The notes under the pieces were generated by a model. It ran no database searches. It saw only the letters and a program-made list of their open reading frames with translations, and had not been told where the DNA came from. A DNA stretch of 64,000 bases, taken from contig NZ_CABVHQ010000013.1 in the NCBI RefSeq assembly GCF_902497895.1, forward strand, positions 42,176 through 106,175. Direction: 5' to 3'. Shown here piece by piece: positions 25,567 to 37,705 of this stretch. The first letter of the stretch is position 1. Each line of letters starts with the position of its first letter. Origin of the DNA: Pseudomonas fluorescens (GTDB taxonomy: Bacteria > Pseudomonadota > Gammaproteobacteria > Pseudomonadales > Pseudomonadaceae). The position numbers and the translations under genes are program-made.

Positions 25567-27798
25567 TTAACCCTCGGGCCGCAGGATCAACACCCCCAGC
25601 GGCGGCAAGTTCAACACCAGCGACAGGGCCTGGCCATGACTGGGCTCGTCCTCGGTGAAGACGCCACCCCCGTTGCCGTAATTGGAACCGGCATAGGTAT
25701 CGGCATCGCTGTTGATCACTTCGCTCCAGCGCCCGGCAAAGGGCACCCCGATCCGATAGGCCTGACGCGGCACTGGCGTGAAGTTGGCCACCACCAGCAC
25801 CGGCCGCCCCTCCTTGCTCCAGCGCAACCAGGCGTACACGCTGTTGACTGCATCGTCACCGATCAACCACTGGAACCCCTGCGGCGCATCGTCCTGATCG
25901 TGCAGCGCCGGCTCTTCGCGGTACAGCCGGTTCAGATCCGCCACCAGCTTCTGCACACCCCGGTGCTCGGGATACTGCAGCAAGTACCAATCCAGCTGCT
26001 GATCGTGATTCCACTCCCGCCATTGGCCGAATTCGCAGCCCATGAACAGCAGCTTCTTGCCTGGATGCATCCACATGAAGCTCAGGTAGGCGCGCAGGTT
26101 GGCGAATTTCTGCCAGCGATCGCCGGGCATTTTATCGATCAGCGAATGTTTGCCGTGCACCACTTCGTCGTGGGAGATCGGCAGGATGAACCGCTCGGAC
26201 CAGGCGTACACCAGGCCGAAGCTCAACTCGTTGTGATGGTGAGCGCGATACACCGGATCCTGCTGAATGTAATGCAGGGAGTCGTGCATCCAGCCCATAT
26301 TCCATTTGTAATTGAAACCCAGACCACCCTGCTGGGTGCCCTGGCTGACACCGGGCCAGGCCGTCGACTCTTCTGCAATCATCAGCGCCCCTGGAGCCTC
26401 CAGCGCGACCACATCGTTCAGGTGCCGGACAAAATCGATGGCTTCGAGGTTCTCGCGACCGCCATGGCGATTGGGTACCCACTCGCCGGCTTTACGTGAA
26501 TAGTCGCGGTAGAGCATCGAAGCCACCGCATCCACCCGCAGGCCGTCGACGTGGAAATGCTTGAGCCAGTGCAGCGCCGAGGCCAGCATGAAGCCGTGGA
26601 CTTCGGTGCGCCCCAGGTTGTAGATCAAGGTATCCCAGTCCTGATGGAAGCCTTCCTGGGGGTTGCCGTATTCGTACAACGCGGTCCCGTCGAATTCCGC
26701 CAGGCCGTGGGTGTCGGTGGGAAAATGCGCGGGCACCCAATCGAGGATCACCCCGATGTTCGCCTGGTGGCAGGCGTTGATGAAGTAACCGAAATCCTCC
26801 GGTGAGCCGTAACGGGCGCTCGGGGCGAATTGCGACAATGGCTGGTAGCCCCAGGAGCCCCCGAACGGATGCTCCATGATCGGCATCAGCTCGATATGGG
26901 TGAAGCCCAGTTCCTGGACGTAGGGGATCAAGCGTTCGGCCAGCTCATGCCAGTTGTATTGGCGCGCGACTTCACCGAGGTCATCGACCTCGCACTGCCA
27001 GGAGCCGGCATGCAATTCGTAGATCGACAGCGGTGCATCCGGTCGGTGGCGCTCGCCACGAGTCTGCATCCACTCCTGGTCCTGCCAGTCGATCCGCAGT
27101 GGCGATGCGACCTTGGATGCGGTATCCGGCGGCAGCGAAGTGGCCAGCGCCACAGGGTCGGACTTGAGTGGCAGAATCCCGTTCGCGCCTAGAATTTCGT
27201 ACTTGTAGGCCTCCCCTGCCTGCAGGCGCGGGATGAACAATTCCCACACCCCGGACGGATGACGCAAGCGCATCGGATGTCGACGGCCGTCCCAGACGTT
27301 GAAGTCACCGACCACCGAGACCCTTCGGGCATTCGGTGCCCACACCGCAAAACGCACGCCATCGACGCCGTCCACGGTTTTCAACTGCGCACCCAGGCAC
27401 GCGCTCAGGTCGCGATGATTACCTTCGGCGAACAGATAAAGATCCATCTCGCCGAGCAACGGGCCAAAGCTGTAAGGGTCTTCGCTGGTCTGCTCGCCGC
27501 CCGCCCAGTTGATCCGCAATTGATAGGCTTGCGCGCGGTCGAAATGCCCGACAAACAAACCCGGTACCTCGGTCGCCTCCAGGTTTGCGAGTACTTCACC
27601 GCTATCGCTGGCCAGTACCTGAACACTCAAGGCACCGGGCAGGAACCCACGGATAAACTGCCCGCCGGCACCATCGCCATGGGGCCCCAGGATCGCGAAC
27701 GGATCGTGGTGCTCGGCGCGCACCAACGCATCGATATCCTTGGCACTGGGCAACAACGCCGCTCTCGAATGACCCTGTTCCTTGTTTGAGAAACTCAT
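25567..27798 (-). CDS. glgB: 1,4-alpha-glucan branching enzyme GlgB
   Basis: 743 residues. Two N-terminal beta-sandwich modules precede the GH13 barrel: ADLRVDAV-type region [18 protein letters not shown] (nucleophile Asp near residue 420), [13 protein letters not shown] (Glu near 476) and [14 protein letters not shown] (Asp near 545). It cuts alpha-1,4 chains and re-attaches them by alpha-1,6 bonds, branching the polymer made by GlgE and possibly GlgA. The ATG lies 2 bp after the treS-maltokinase stop codon, so the two are tightly coupled. It is the last gene of the - strand block. Confidence 0.95.
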   Translation of the reverse strand: MSFSNKEQGHSRAALLPSAKDIDALVRAEHHDPFAILGPHGDGAGGQFIRGFLPGALSVQVLASDSGEVLANLEATEVPGLFVGHFDRAQAYQLRINWAGGEQTSEDPYSFGPLLGEMDLYLFAEGNHRDLSACLGAQLKTVDGVDGVRFAVWAPNARRVSVVGDFNVWDGRRHPMRLRHPSGVWELFIPRLQAGEAYKYEILGANGILPLKSDPVALATSLPPDTASKVASPLRIDWQDQEWMQTRGERHRPDAPLSIYELHAGSWQCEVDDLGEVARQYNWHELAERLIPYVQELGFTHIELMPIMEHPFGGSWGYQPLSQFAPSARYGSPEDFGYFINACHQANIGVILDWVPAHFPTDTHGLAEFDGTALYEYGNPQEGFHQDWDTLIYNLGRTEVHGFMLASALHWLKHFHVDGLRVDAVASMLYRDYSRKAGEWVPNRHGGRENLEAIDFVRHLNDVVALEAPGALMIAEESTAWPGVSQGTQQGGLGFNYKWNMGWMHDSLHYIQQDPVYRAHHHNELSFGLVYAWSERFILPISHDEVVHGKHSLIDKMPGDRWQKFANLRAYLSFMWMHPGKKLLFMGCEFGQWREWNHDQQLDWYLLQYPEHRGVQKLVADLNRLYREEPALHDQDDAPQGFQWLIGDDAVNSVYAWLRWSKEGRPVLVVANFTPVPRQAYRIGVPFAGRWSEVINSDADTYAGSNYGNGGGVFTEDEPSHGQALSLVLNLPPLGVLILRPEG

Positions 27799-27800
27799 GA

Positions 27801-31142
<3,342 letters not shown>

Positions 31143-31187
31143 CTGTAACTCCTGTTGAATTCATAAAAGCAAGCAGCGCCGCGACCC

Positions 31188-31341
31188 TTTGTGGCGAGGG
31201 GGCTTGCCCCCGCTCGGCTGCGAAGCAGTCGTAAAATGGTCAACAATATAATTACTGACAAAGCACGGTGGCCGGGTTTGGGAGCGCTTCGCACTCCAAC
31301 GGGGGCAAGCCCCCTCGCCACAAAAAGCCCGTTGGCCACAA
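31188..31341. repeat. REP pair, 'GTGGCGAGGGGGCTTG' family, diverged copy 3
   Basis: GTGGCGAGGGGGCTTGCCCC and its complement face each other around an AT-richer spacer. It lies between glgE and treS, which are otherwise arranged like one operon, so it may affect relative expression of the two. Confidence 0.9.
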
Positions 31342-31352
31342 AGCCGGTGACA

Positions 31353-33350
31353 TCAAATTGCCGTTATCCGCCAGATCCCGAACGGCTGATGCCAGGGCTC
31401 GATCCGCATCCACTGGGTCTTGCCGTACCAGGTCCAGCGATGGCCGCTCATCAGGTCCTCACCGCTGGTTTGCGCGTCGTCAGGCAAGTCCATCTCCCAC
31501 AACGGCAGTTCGAAACTCGCCTCCTGAGCGTTGACCGGATCGAGGCTGACCGCCACCAGAATGAAATTGCTGCCATCGGCGCTGCGCTTGCCGAAATACA
31601 GAATGTTGTCGTTCCAGGCGTTGTAGACCTTCAGCCCCAGATGACTGTGCAACGCCGGGTTCTGTCGGCGGATGCGATTGAGCTGGGCGATCTCGGCAAT
31701 GATGTTGCCCGGCGCAGTGAAGTCCCGGGGGCGAATCTGGTACTTCTCCGAATCCAGATACTCTTCCTTGCCCGGTACCGGTGCCGACTCACACAGCTCG
31801 AAGCCGGAGTACATGCCCCACAATCCCGAGCCCATGGTCGCCAGCACCGCGCGGATGAGGAAACCGGGGCGCCCCGACTCATGCAGGAACCCCGGATTGA
31901 TGTCCGGCGTATTGACGAAGAAATTCGGCCGGTAGCACTCACGCCACGGCGACTCGTTCAACTCGGTGAAATAAGTCGCCAGTTCGGCCTTGGTGTTGCG
32001 CCAGGTGAAGTAGGTGTAGCTCTGGGAATAACCGACCTTGCCCAACCGCGCCATCATCGCCGGCGTGGTAAAGGCTTCGGCGAGAAAGATGACTTCGGGG
32101 TACTGCGCCCGCACATCGGCAATCAACCACTGCCAGAACGGCAAGGGCTTGGTGTGCGGATTATCGACGCGGAAAATCTTCACCCCCTCCTCGACCCAAC
32201 CGATGACGACATCCCGCAGCGCAAGCCAGAGACTGGGAATAGCATCGACCGCGTAGAAATCGACATTGACGATGTCCTGATACTTCTTCGGCGGGTTCTC
32301 GGCATATTTGATGCTGCCATCCGGCCGCCAGTTGAACCAACCCGGATGCTCTTTGAGCCAAGGGTGGTCCTGGGAACACTGAATGGCAAAATCCAGGGCG
32401 ATTTCCAACCCATGGTCAGCCGCGGCGGCCACCAGCCGGCGGAAGTCTTCACGGGTACCCAGTTCCCAATGGATCGCTTCATGCCCGCCCTCCTCACTGC
32501 CGATGGCATAGGGACTGCCCGGATCGTCAGGACCGGCGGTCAGGGAATTGTTCGGGCCCTTGCGATAGCTGCGACCGATCGGGTGGATCGGCGGGAAATA
32601 CAAGACATCGAAGCCCATGTCATGGATCATCGACAGACGCAAGTGCACATCATTGAAGGTGCCATGCCGCGCCGGGTCATCGGTGATCGAGCGCGGAAAC
32701 AGCTCATACCAACTGGCGAACTGTGCCAGTCCGCGCTCGACGTCCAGCGGATACTCGGGGCTGATACTGAGGAAGGCCCGATGATCGGCCTGGGCCATCA
32801 GTTCGGCGCTGCGCTCATGCAAAAACAATGCAACCTGCTCGGCTTCAAGCAAGCCGGACAGTTCATGGTGCAAAGCGTGCAACTGCTCGCTCAATGTCCC
32901 TTCACTGCGTGTAGCGGCCTGCTGCACGTGGCTGCGCCCTTCCTGCAACTCCAGACTGACCGGCACCCCGGCCATATGTTTCTTGCCCAACTCATAACAA
33001 AAACTGCCGAACTGATCGATCCAGGCTTCAATGCGAAATCCATAACGACCCTGCTCAGTCAGCGTGAACTGCCCTTCCCAGCCGTTATTGCCCAGATCGG
33101 TCATGGTCAGGCTTCGCCACTGCGCATCAGCCGAGCCGCGCCAGCACAGCTTCACCGCCAGTTTGTCATGGCCATCGGCGAATACTTTGGTGGTGACTAC
33201 CACCGGCTCGTCCACCACCACCTTGACCGCAAACTGGCCAGCATCGATCACCGGCGTGGTGCTCTCGATCGCAATCCGTGGCAACAGCAATGCCTGCGAC
33301 AAGGGTAATTGCGGGTTGTGCTCAAGCTCTGTCGGTTGTTCAGCAATCAT
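31353..33350 (-). CDS. glgE: Maltosyltransferase GlgE (alpha-1,4-glucan:maltose-1-phosphate)
   Basis: 665 residues from the ATG that follows AAGGAGAGATGCTCG; a frame extension of eight codons contains that binding site and is therefore not used. GH13_3 signatures: FPPIHPIGRSYRKGPNN, FRVDNPHTKPLPFWQWL (nucleophile Asp near residue 395) and IFLAEAFTTPAMM (acid/base Glu near 423), followed by SQSYTYFTWR. GlgE extends alpha-1,4-glucan from maltose-1-phosphate, made by the adjacent TreS-maltokinase. It is the first gene of the - strand block. A 705-codon frame on the opposite strand is a codon-bias artefact. Confidence 0.95.
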   Translation of the reverse strand: MIAEQPTELEHNPQLPLSQALLLPRIAIESTTPVIDAGQFAVKVVVDEPVVVTTKVFADGHDKLAVKLCWRGSADAQWRSLTMTDLGNNGWEGQFTLTEQGRYGFRIEAWIDQFGSFCYELGKKHMAGVPVSLELQEGRSHVQQAATRSEGTLSEQLHALHHELSGLLEAEQVALFLHERSAELMAQADHRAFLSISPEYPLDVERGLAQFASWYELFPRSITDDPARHGTFNDVHLRLSMIHDMGFDVLYFPPIHPIGRSYRKGPNNSLTAGPDDPGSPYAIGSEEGGHEAIHWELGTREDFRRLVAAAADHGLEIALDFAIQCSQDHPWLKEHPGWFNWRPDGSIKYAENPPKKYQDIVNVDFYAVDAIPSLWLALRDVVIGWVEEGVKIFRVDNPHTKPLPFWQWLIADVRAQYPEVIFLAEAFTTPAMMARLGKVGYSQSYTYFTWRNTKAELATYFTELNESPWRECYRPNFFVNTPDINPGFLHESGRPGFLIRAVLATMGSGLWGMYSGFELCESAPVPGKEEYLDSEKYQIRPRDFTAPGNIIAEIAQLNRIRRQNPALHSHLGLKVYNAWNDNILYFGKRSADGSNFILVAVSLDPVNAQEASFELPLWEMDLPDDAQTSGEDLMSGHRWTWYGKTQWMRIEPWHQPFGIWRITAI

Positions 33351-33577
33351 CGAGCATCTCTCCTTACGCCCCATGGACGCTCTTGTGCCTGGTCGAATCT
33401 CACATGCGTTCGGGTTCTCTGAATGAACTCACTTAGGTTCCGAGCCAGAAGCAGGGGCAAAAGTTCATATGGATTTGCTTGCGGCATGCCCTGGAAAAAC
33501 CCTGGGGAGTCAAAGTCGTCCGTCGGCGGTCAACCGCTTTACTCCTGTCAACGACAAGCAGAAACGAGGGCACCTTC

Positions 33578-33751
33578 ATGGGTATTCCAATTCCAGCTGA
33601 AACACCTGATCCGAACATCGATGACCCGACCCTGCCACCACCTGACCCAACACCCGACCCAACACCCGTTCCGGAGAAGGATCCAACTCCGCCTGGTAGT
33701 CAGACGCCGGTGGGCGACCCGCAGAGCGAGGAACCGCCGGTGAAGGCTTGA
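33578..33751 (+). CDS. Small proline/aspartate-rich protein
   Basis: 57 residues from the ATG preceded by CGAGGG. Sequence is dominated by Pro, Asp, Thr and Glu (MGIPIPAETPDPNIDDPTLP, then PDPTPDPTPVPEKDPTPPG), so it is expected to be disordered. No signal peptide or domain. The in-frame extension to 33479 is basic, unlike the rest, and lacks a binding site. Function unknown. It marks the boundary between the glucan locus and the AT-rich island. Confidence 0.55.
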   Translation: MGIPIPAETPDPNIDDPTLPPPDPTPDPTPVPEKDPTPPGSQTPVGDPQSEEPPVKA

Positions 33752-34191
33752 TGCAAGCGTAGTTACAGTTCATGGCAGGCGTGCTTGAGGTAGCTTCTTG
33801 AAGTGGCTGATTTTCGTCAATTGAGGCTACCGTTCGTCGCCTTTTTTTAAAAAACAAGTCGCCCAGGAAAGAAAACTCACATACAAAAGAGAAATGACTT
33901 ACTGGGTCCTACAACCGCGTTTTGATCAGTGTTATTTTTAAATATTTCAGATTAACGACAACTAAAACTAAGTTTTTAAAAGAGTTTAAAAAACACGATA
34001 CACAGCTTTGCCCTTCCAATATAAAAAGTAGAGCACAAGAACACTCCTTATTATTTGCGTGACTATTCCTTCAAAGCCGAATGAATATTCCTACGCGCAT
34101 AAATTTGCTCACTTGCAGTTAATCCCACAAACAACTAGAACTATCAACACCACCCAATACCGAGTGGCCATTTCGATGAGTGAAAATAAAA
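33752..34191. other. AT-rich intergenic region upstream of the microcin-like cluster
   Basis: No gene supported. Base composition changes sharply from the GC-rich glucan locus to AT-rich sequence, suggesting an acquired segment. It should contain the promoter of the peptide operon; AT-rich hexamers are numerous and none can be singled out. Confidence 0.5.
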
Positions 34192-34425
34192 ATGAAAAAC
34201 AATGAACTTGGCGAAGTACTTTTCAATTTCAAAAATGATTTTGGTTCAGATACTAGCCCACAAGTATCTGGAGGCTCCGGAGGGCAAGGAGGTTGTGGCG
34301 GCAGCGGTGGGTGCGGCGGTGGAGGTGGATGTAGCGGTGGAAGTGGTGGCGGCAATGGCGGTTGTGGCGGAGGCACTGGGGGAACCGGAGGTGGGGGAAC
34401 TTGTGGCAGACGTTCAGATTCATGA
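34192..34425 (+). CDS. Microcin B17-like Gly/Cys/Ser-rich peptide precursor
   Basis: 77 residues from ATG 34192 (a GTG at 34180 would add four residues). Residues 1-26 form a leader: MKNNELGEVLFNFKNDFGSD then TSPQVS. It is followed by a 46-residue core of almost only Gly with 5 Cys, 5 Ser, 3 Thr, 1 Gln and 1 Asn, then RRSDS. The microcin B17 precursor McbA, as recalled, also has a 26-residue leader with an (E)FGxVL segment needed by its synthetase, and a core with GGQGG, GCSGG and GGNGG; here ELGEVL, GGQGG, GCSGG and GGNGG occur. This supports a thiazole/oxazole-modified peptide. No mcbBCD synthetase genes are adjacent. Alternatively it is an unmodified Gly-rich secreted peptide. Confidence 0.7.
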   Translation: MKNNELGEVLFNFKNDFGSDTSPQVSGGSGGQGGCGGSGGCGGGGGCSGGSGGGNGGCGGGTGGTGGGGTCGRRSDS

Positions 34426-34811
34426 ATTTATTTCAAGTTTTTCGAGGAGATATAGATAGCATTAAAGACTCTTACCTTCGCCATTTCATGAAATGCAATA
34501 CCTATCAAACATTTGAAGAGATAACGTCACACTTTACGTATCTCCCTATCAGTTCTGGAGAGCCTTGCCCTTACCAATTTGACGTTCAAGGAATGATTGA
34601 AACCTTAAGGCAACAAAAAATTGAAGGATACCTTTACATAAAATCAACTCACATAAATGATACTCCCTATACATTCTGCAAATTTACATCGCCTTCTTTA
34701 TTCATGCATATGGACAACTCAAAAAATATAAATCTGGCCAACGATTATTCTGCACCTTTTTTTTCTTCGATTGATCCAGAAAGAAAAAAAGTAATGGTAC
34801 CATTCCCATAG
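34422..34811 (+). CDS. Unknown 129-residue protein coupled to the peptide precursor
   Basis: Starts at the ATG overlapping the precursor stop (ATGA, 34422-34425), so it is translated together with the Gly-rich peptide; the frame extends upstream only across the Gly codons in another phase. It has no signal peptide, membrane segment or known motif. It contains MNLFQVFRGDIDSIKDSYLR, a helical middle (VQGMIETLRQQKIEGYLYIK) and CKFTSPSLFMHM. It occupies the place where microcin B17 clusters have the BCD synthetase genes but is far too short and does not read like them. Possible roles are immunity, leader binding or transport adaptor; all inference. Confidence 0.7.
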   Translation: MNLFQVFRGDIDSIKDSYLRHFMKCNTYQTFEEITSHFTYLPISSGEPCPYQFDVQGMIETLRQQKIEGYLYIKSTHINDTPYTFCKFTSPSLFMHMDNSKNINLANDYSAPFFSSIDPERKKVMVPFP

Positions 34812-34822
34812 GACTAACAACC

Positions 34823-35566
34823 ATGAAAAAAAATACACCCCTAAGAGTTTTGGCGCTTACGCAGCTATTCATAACGGAACAGCTAAAAGAACCTATCGCT
34901 TTTTTCTGGATTATGATTTCTCCTTGCGCCCTTTTCTATTTTTTTGCAATAACCAGACAAGATACCAATTACTTTCTGAGCGATTACACAACTGCATCCG
35001 CGTGGTTTTACGCTTACATTTCGTCGAGCGTAGCTTTATTTGGATTTGCCTTTTACATAATCGGACGAAGGGAGAGTGGCTTTATCCGTTCATTCATCTA
35101 CTCTCGAGAATCCAGAGCAATATTTCTTCACTCACACTTTCTAGCCTACTCACTTATATCAATAGCCTATTGCGGAACTTTTTATCTGACAACACGACTA
35201 CCTTTTGGCAACTACGAAACAAGAGAATTTATAGACATTGCTCTGCGATTTTACATTTGCTTTGTTATGTTTTGTATTTTGGGAGCTATATTTACGTTAC
35301 CCCCTATTAATTTTCAGGATTCAAACACCATACTATCAATTGTTTCGTTCTGCATGCTAATTCTGGGTGTCATGGGGGCCAGCAGGGCAAACGAAATTGC
35401 AGACATTATAAATTCAGGCAATCCACTGATGCTCGCTAACCGATTGATGGCTGAAGGTCTGGAGAAAAATAAAGCCATTACATTTACAATCATACTTACT
35501 TTTTCTGCTGCCTTCTTGGGAACACTAAAGTACTTAAGAATAAATCCAGTATGGAGCCGATATTAA
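34823..35566 (+). CDS. ABC-2-type exporter permease (McbE-like position)
   Basis: 247 residues with about six membrane segments (for example FFWIMISPCALFYFFAI, FYAYISSSVALFGFAFYII, LSIVSFCMLILGVMGA), the topology of ABC-2 permeases. The loop IIGRRESGFIRSFIYSRESR resembles the coupling-helix region of ABC-2 drug/bacteriocin exporters. Length is close to that recalled for McbE. It follows the unknown 129-residue gene by 11 bp and its stop overlaps the ATPase start (TAATG). It likely exports the peptide and could also give self-protection. The gene is AT-rich. Confidence 0.8.
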   Translation: MKKNTPLRVLALTQLFITEQLKEPIAFFWIMISPCALFYFFAITRQDTNYFLSDYTTASAWFYAYISSSVALFGFAFYIIGRRESGFIRSFIYSRESRAIFLHSHFLAYSLISIAYCGTFYLTTRLPFGNYETREFIDIALRFYICFVMFCILGAIFTLPPINFQDSNTILSIVSFCMLILGVMGASRANEIADIINSGNPLMLANRLMAEGLEKNKAITFTIILTFSAAFLGTLKYLRINPVWSRY

Positions 35567-36279
35567 TGAAGAGCTTTCGTGCGGAGTGCATTGACTTCTT
35601 CTATGGAGAAAAAGCGATTTTAACCAAGGCATCCCTAGAAATCCCCGAGGGATCCATTGTCGGCATTCTGGGGCCAAACGGCTCTGGAAAAACAACATTC
35701 TTCGATATCGCATGCGAACTCAAAAAAGTAAAGTCAGGTGTGATATGCAATGATTTCACTAAATTTCTTTATCTGTCCCAAATCGTGACTACACCTCCCG
35801 CACTTCGTATGCGGGACATATTCAAAATGGTCACCGTACTCTCATCAGACGAACACCTGACTCAATCCCGAGCACTCGACAAACTAAGCCTATGGAGCCC
35901 TGGTATAGTTGATCGATACAAAAATATCTGGAACAAAAAATCTTCGTTATGCAGTTATGGCGAAACACGTTGGTTTTTTACCCTGTCACTCCTGGCCATC
36001 TCTGCCGAATTCGTGATTCTCGACGAACCGACCGCTGGCGTCGATCCGGAGTTCCGCCACTACATCTGGCAATGCCTTCATGGAGCTGCGGGCGAAGGTA
36101 CCGCCATTCTGGTTTCATCTCACAATGTCGATGAAGTGGTTAATAACTGTGACTATTTCTATATGATCAGCCAGCAATGCTTCAATCGTTTTGCCAGTGG
36201 CTCAGAGTTCATGCGCCGATATGGCGTCGACACTCTGGACGAGGCGTTTATTTGTGCGGTTTCTGAATCCACGCTCTAA
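35566..36279 (+). CDS. ABC transporter ATPase with atypical signature motif (McbF-like position)
   Basis: 237 residues from the ATG that overlaps the permease stop codon and has GGAG nine bases upstream; an ATG five codons earlier is possible. Walker A is GPNGSGKTT (near residue 35), Walker B FVILDEPTAG (near 148) and the H-loop SSHN (near 185). The signature reads CSYGETR instead of LSGGQ/E. GC content rises toward the 3' end. With the permease it would form a full exporter (2+2). The short domain between the Q-loop (LYLSQ) and signature is typical of bacteriocin/antibiotic exporters. Confidence 0.88.
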   Translation: MKSFRAECIDFFYGEKAILTKASLEIPEGSIVGILGPNGSGKTTFFDIACELKKVKSGVICNDFTKFLYLSQIVTTPPALRMRDIFKMVTVLSSDEHLTQSRALDKLSLWSPGIVDRYKNIWNKKSSLCSYGETRWFFTLSLLAISAEFVILDEPTAGVDPEFRHYIWQCLHGAAGEGTAILVSSHNVDEVVNNCDYFYMISQQCFNRFASGSEFMRRYGVDTLDEAFICAVSESTL

Positions 36280-36404
36280 TTTCCACGGACGGGAACCCCA
36301 TGATCATTTTCCACCGAGTGAATAAATCCCCTTTTTTCGTAAAAATATATGCAGGCAAAATTATTTTTTGCATCTGACTCCTGTCCCATTTGGAAGACAA
36401 AACA

Positions 36405-36539
36405 ATGAACGCATTTTTTAGCTCCAAACAGCGCAACCAAGCCACAGCAGCACAGCCCCGCGTGCTGATTCGCGAGCAACCCGACAATGGCCGACCGCCC
36501 TGTGAAACTATTCAACTTCGAGATACTTTTCTTTCATAA
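36405..36539 (+). CDS. Candidate 44-residue peptide downstream of the exporter
   Basis: A short frame MNAFFSSKQRNQATAAQPRV ending in QLRDTFLS, with a weak GGAAG 15 bp upstream. Codon use is ordinary but length gives little statistical support. It overlaps the next small frame. No family recognised. Confidence 0.25.
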   Translation: MNAFFSSKQRNQATAAQPRVLIREQPDNGRPPCETIQLRDTFLS

Positions 36540-36714
36540 CAGATCACGCAGAACAGTGGAGCGAAATCCCCATGAAGAAAGACCAGACTTACTGACAAAA
36601 ACCCTTGAGGAACTTGACAATAACAACCCTGACTTCAGCAAACACGAACTAGTGCAAACGCCGACCGAGAACAGTCTGCCCCCTCGCGAGGTACCTGAAC
36701 CGGAGCAACGATGA
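36487..36714 (+). CDS. Candidate small acidic protein
   Basis: 75 residues. The C-terminal two-thirds (EERPDLLTKTLEELDNNNPD, then SKHELVQTPTENSLPPREVP) has the acidic, proline-ending composition of small disordered Pseudomonas proteins; the first 25 residues are less convincing, and no ribosome binding site is evident at the ATG. The true start could be a later non-ATG codon. It converges on the MgtC-like gene. Confidence 0.4.
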   Translation: MADRPVKLFNFEILFFHNRSRRTVERNPHEERPDLLTKTLEELDNNNPDFSKHELVQTPTENSLPPREVPEPEQR

Positions 36715-36726
36715 CACTTGCCTGAC

Positions 36727-37224
36727 CTATGGCTCATCCTTCTCCAGCAACTTGACCACCATGGGCATCACGCCAAGTATCAGCAGCGCCAACAAGGTAC
36801 TGAGCACCGCCGTCGCCTCTCGGCCCAGGCCGGCCGAGACGCCGATGGCGGCGGTCATCCACAGGCCGGCGGCGGTGGTCAGGCCTTTGACCCGGCCCTC
36901 GTCGCCTTCGTGGTTTTTCAGGATGGTCCCGGCGCCGAGGAAGCCGATACCGGCGACCACGCCTTGGATCACTCGGCTCATCGCGTCCGCCTGGGAGCCG
37001 GACATTTGTGGCACCAGCACGAACAAGGCCGCGCCCAGCGCTACCAGCATGTGGGTGCGAACCCCCGCGGCCTTGCCCTTTTGTTCGCGCTCGAAGCCGA
37101 GAATGCCGCCGAGGACGGCGGCCATCAGCAGGCGCACGGTGATTCTGGTCATCTGGCTGGCATCGCCGATATCGGCGAACTCGGCTTGCAGCGTCACCCA
37201 GACCTCATGCCACCAGGCGTCCAT
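36727..37224 (-). CDS. MgtC/SapB family membrane protein
   Basis: 165 residues with GAGGAG upstream of ATG. The family core is clear: RLLMAAVLGGILGFEREQKG, AAGVRTHMLVALGAALFVLV, GVVAGIGFLGAGTILK and VKGLTTAAGLWMTAAIGVSA, forming four to five membrane helices. MgtC proteins act at the inner membrane and are linked to magnesium limitation, acid adaptation and restraint of the F-type ATP synthase. This is the short form without the C-terminal ACT-like domain. No Mg-responsive leader is recognised in the 150 bp upstream. Confidence 0.92.
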   Translation of the reverse strand: MDAWWHEVWVTLQAEFADIGDASQMTRITVRLLMAAVLGGILGFEREQKGKAAGVRTHMLVALGAALFVLVPQMSGSQADAMSRVIQGVVAGIGFLGAGTILKNHEGDEGRVKGLTTAAGLWMTAAIGVSAGLGREATAVLSTLLALLILGVMPMVVKLLEKDEP

Positions 37225-37373
37225 GATGCTCTCCTCTTATCAGTCGATATGCGATGGACAGCGACCGTGGGCAGACGTGCGCCAAGGGTGGCAATGACCA
37301 TTAATCGGTTATTCAGAACGATGGCCGACCGCTGAAACCTAATGCTCAAATCCCTGACAAAAAGGACAACACC

Positions 37374-37607
37374 ATGACTGTGCGCATCGAAAACCAGATC
37401 TGCTACTTCGCAACTGACGAGGTGCAGGAACAACGCCCCGCCGCCGAGGTGACGGTCATCACCGATCCGGAAGTGGCCATGTCGGCGGTCGAGCTCAATG
37501 GCGGTCGCGTGTACATCACTGAAGCAGAAGCCGACGCATTGACCGTAGCAGGTGCAGTCGACGGGCGCAGGCATTTGAAGGCCACTGACCGTGGCTCGGT
37601 AATTTGA
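37374..37607 (+). CDS. DUF3203 family protein
   Basis: 77 residues, AAGGA before ATG. The sequence MTVRIENQICYFATDEVQEQ and VYITEAEADALTVAGAVDGR is characteristic of the small DUF3203 family found in Pseudomonas. It is predicted to be a small cytoplasmic beta-rich protein of unknown role. Its 3' end (HLKATDRGSVI) is duplicated 1.79 kb downstream at 39364-39399, on the far side of the glycosyltransferase gene. Confidence 0.8.
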   Translation: MTVRIENQICYFATDEVQEQRPAAEVTVITDPEVAMSAVELNGGRVYITEAEADALTVAGAVDGRRHLKATDRGSVI

Positions 37608-37705
37608 CTGAGCTGGATCACAGACATCCGCCGGCGTCTGTGCCAGACGCCAGCGCCTTGTAAGCAAAGGGTTGCCAAGAGGTACAGCAAGTTGTCGCAG
37701 GCAGG
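37571..37705. repeat. Direct repeat A flanking the glycosyltransferase
   Basis: Contains the last codons of the DUF3203 gene and about 100 bp of downstream sequence ending in GTACAGCAAGTTGTCGCAGG. The same order and spacing recur at 39363-39496; the two ends are near-identical and the middle is diverged. Confidence 0.75.

Noticed and set aside
31191..33308. 705-codon open frame on the + strand
   Set aside because: Exactly antisense to glgE, which has full GH13 catalytic motifs; the opposite frame has no family-like sequence and arises from GC-rich codon bias.
34119..34376. Proline-rich - strand frame
   Set aside because: It is the complement of the Gly-codon run of the peptide precursor; poly-Pro arises automatically.
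34202..34459. Val/Ala-rich frame overlapping the precursor
   Set aside because: Alternative phase of the Gly-codon repeat; the phase with Cys/Ser/Gly has the leader and the coupled downstream gene.
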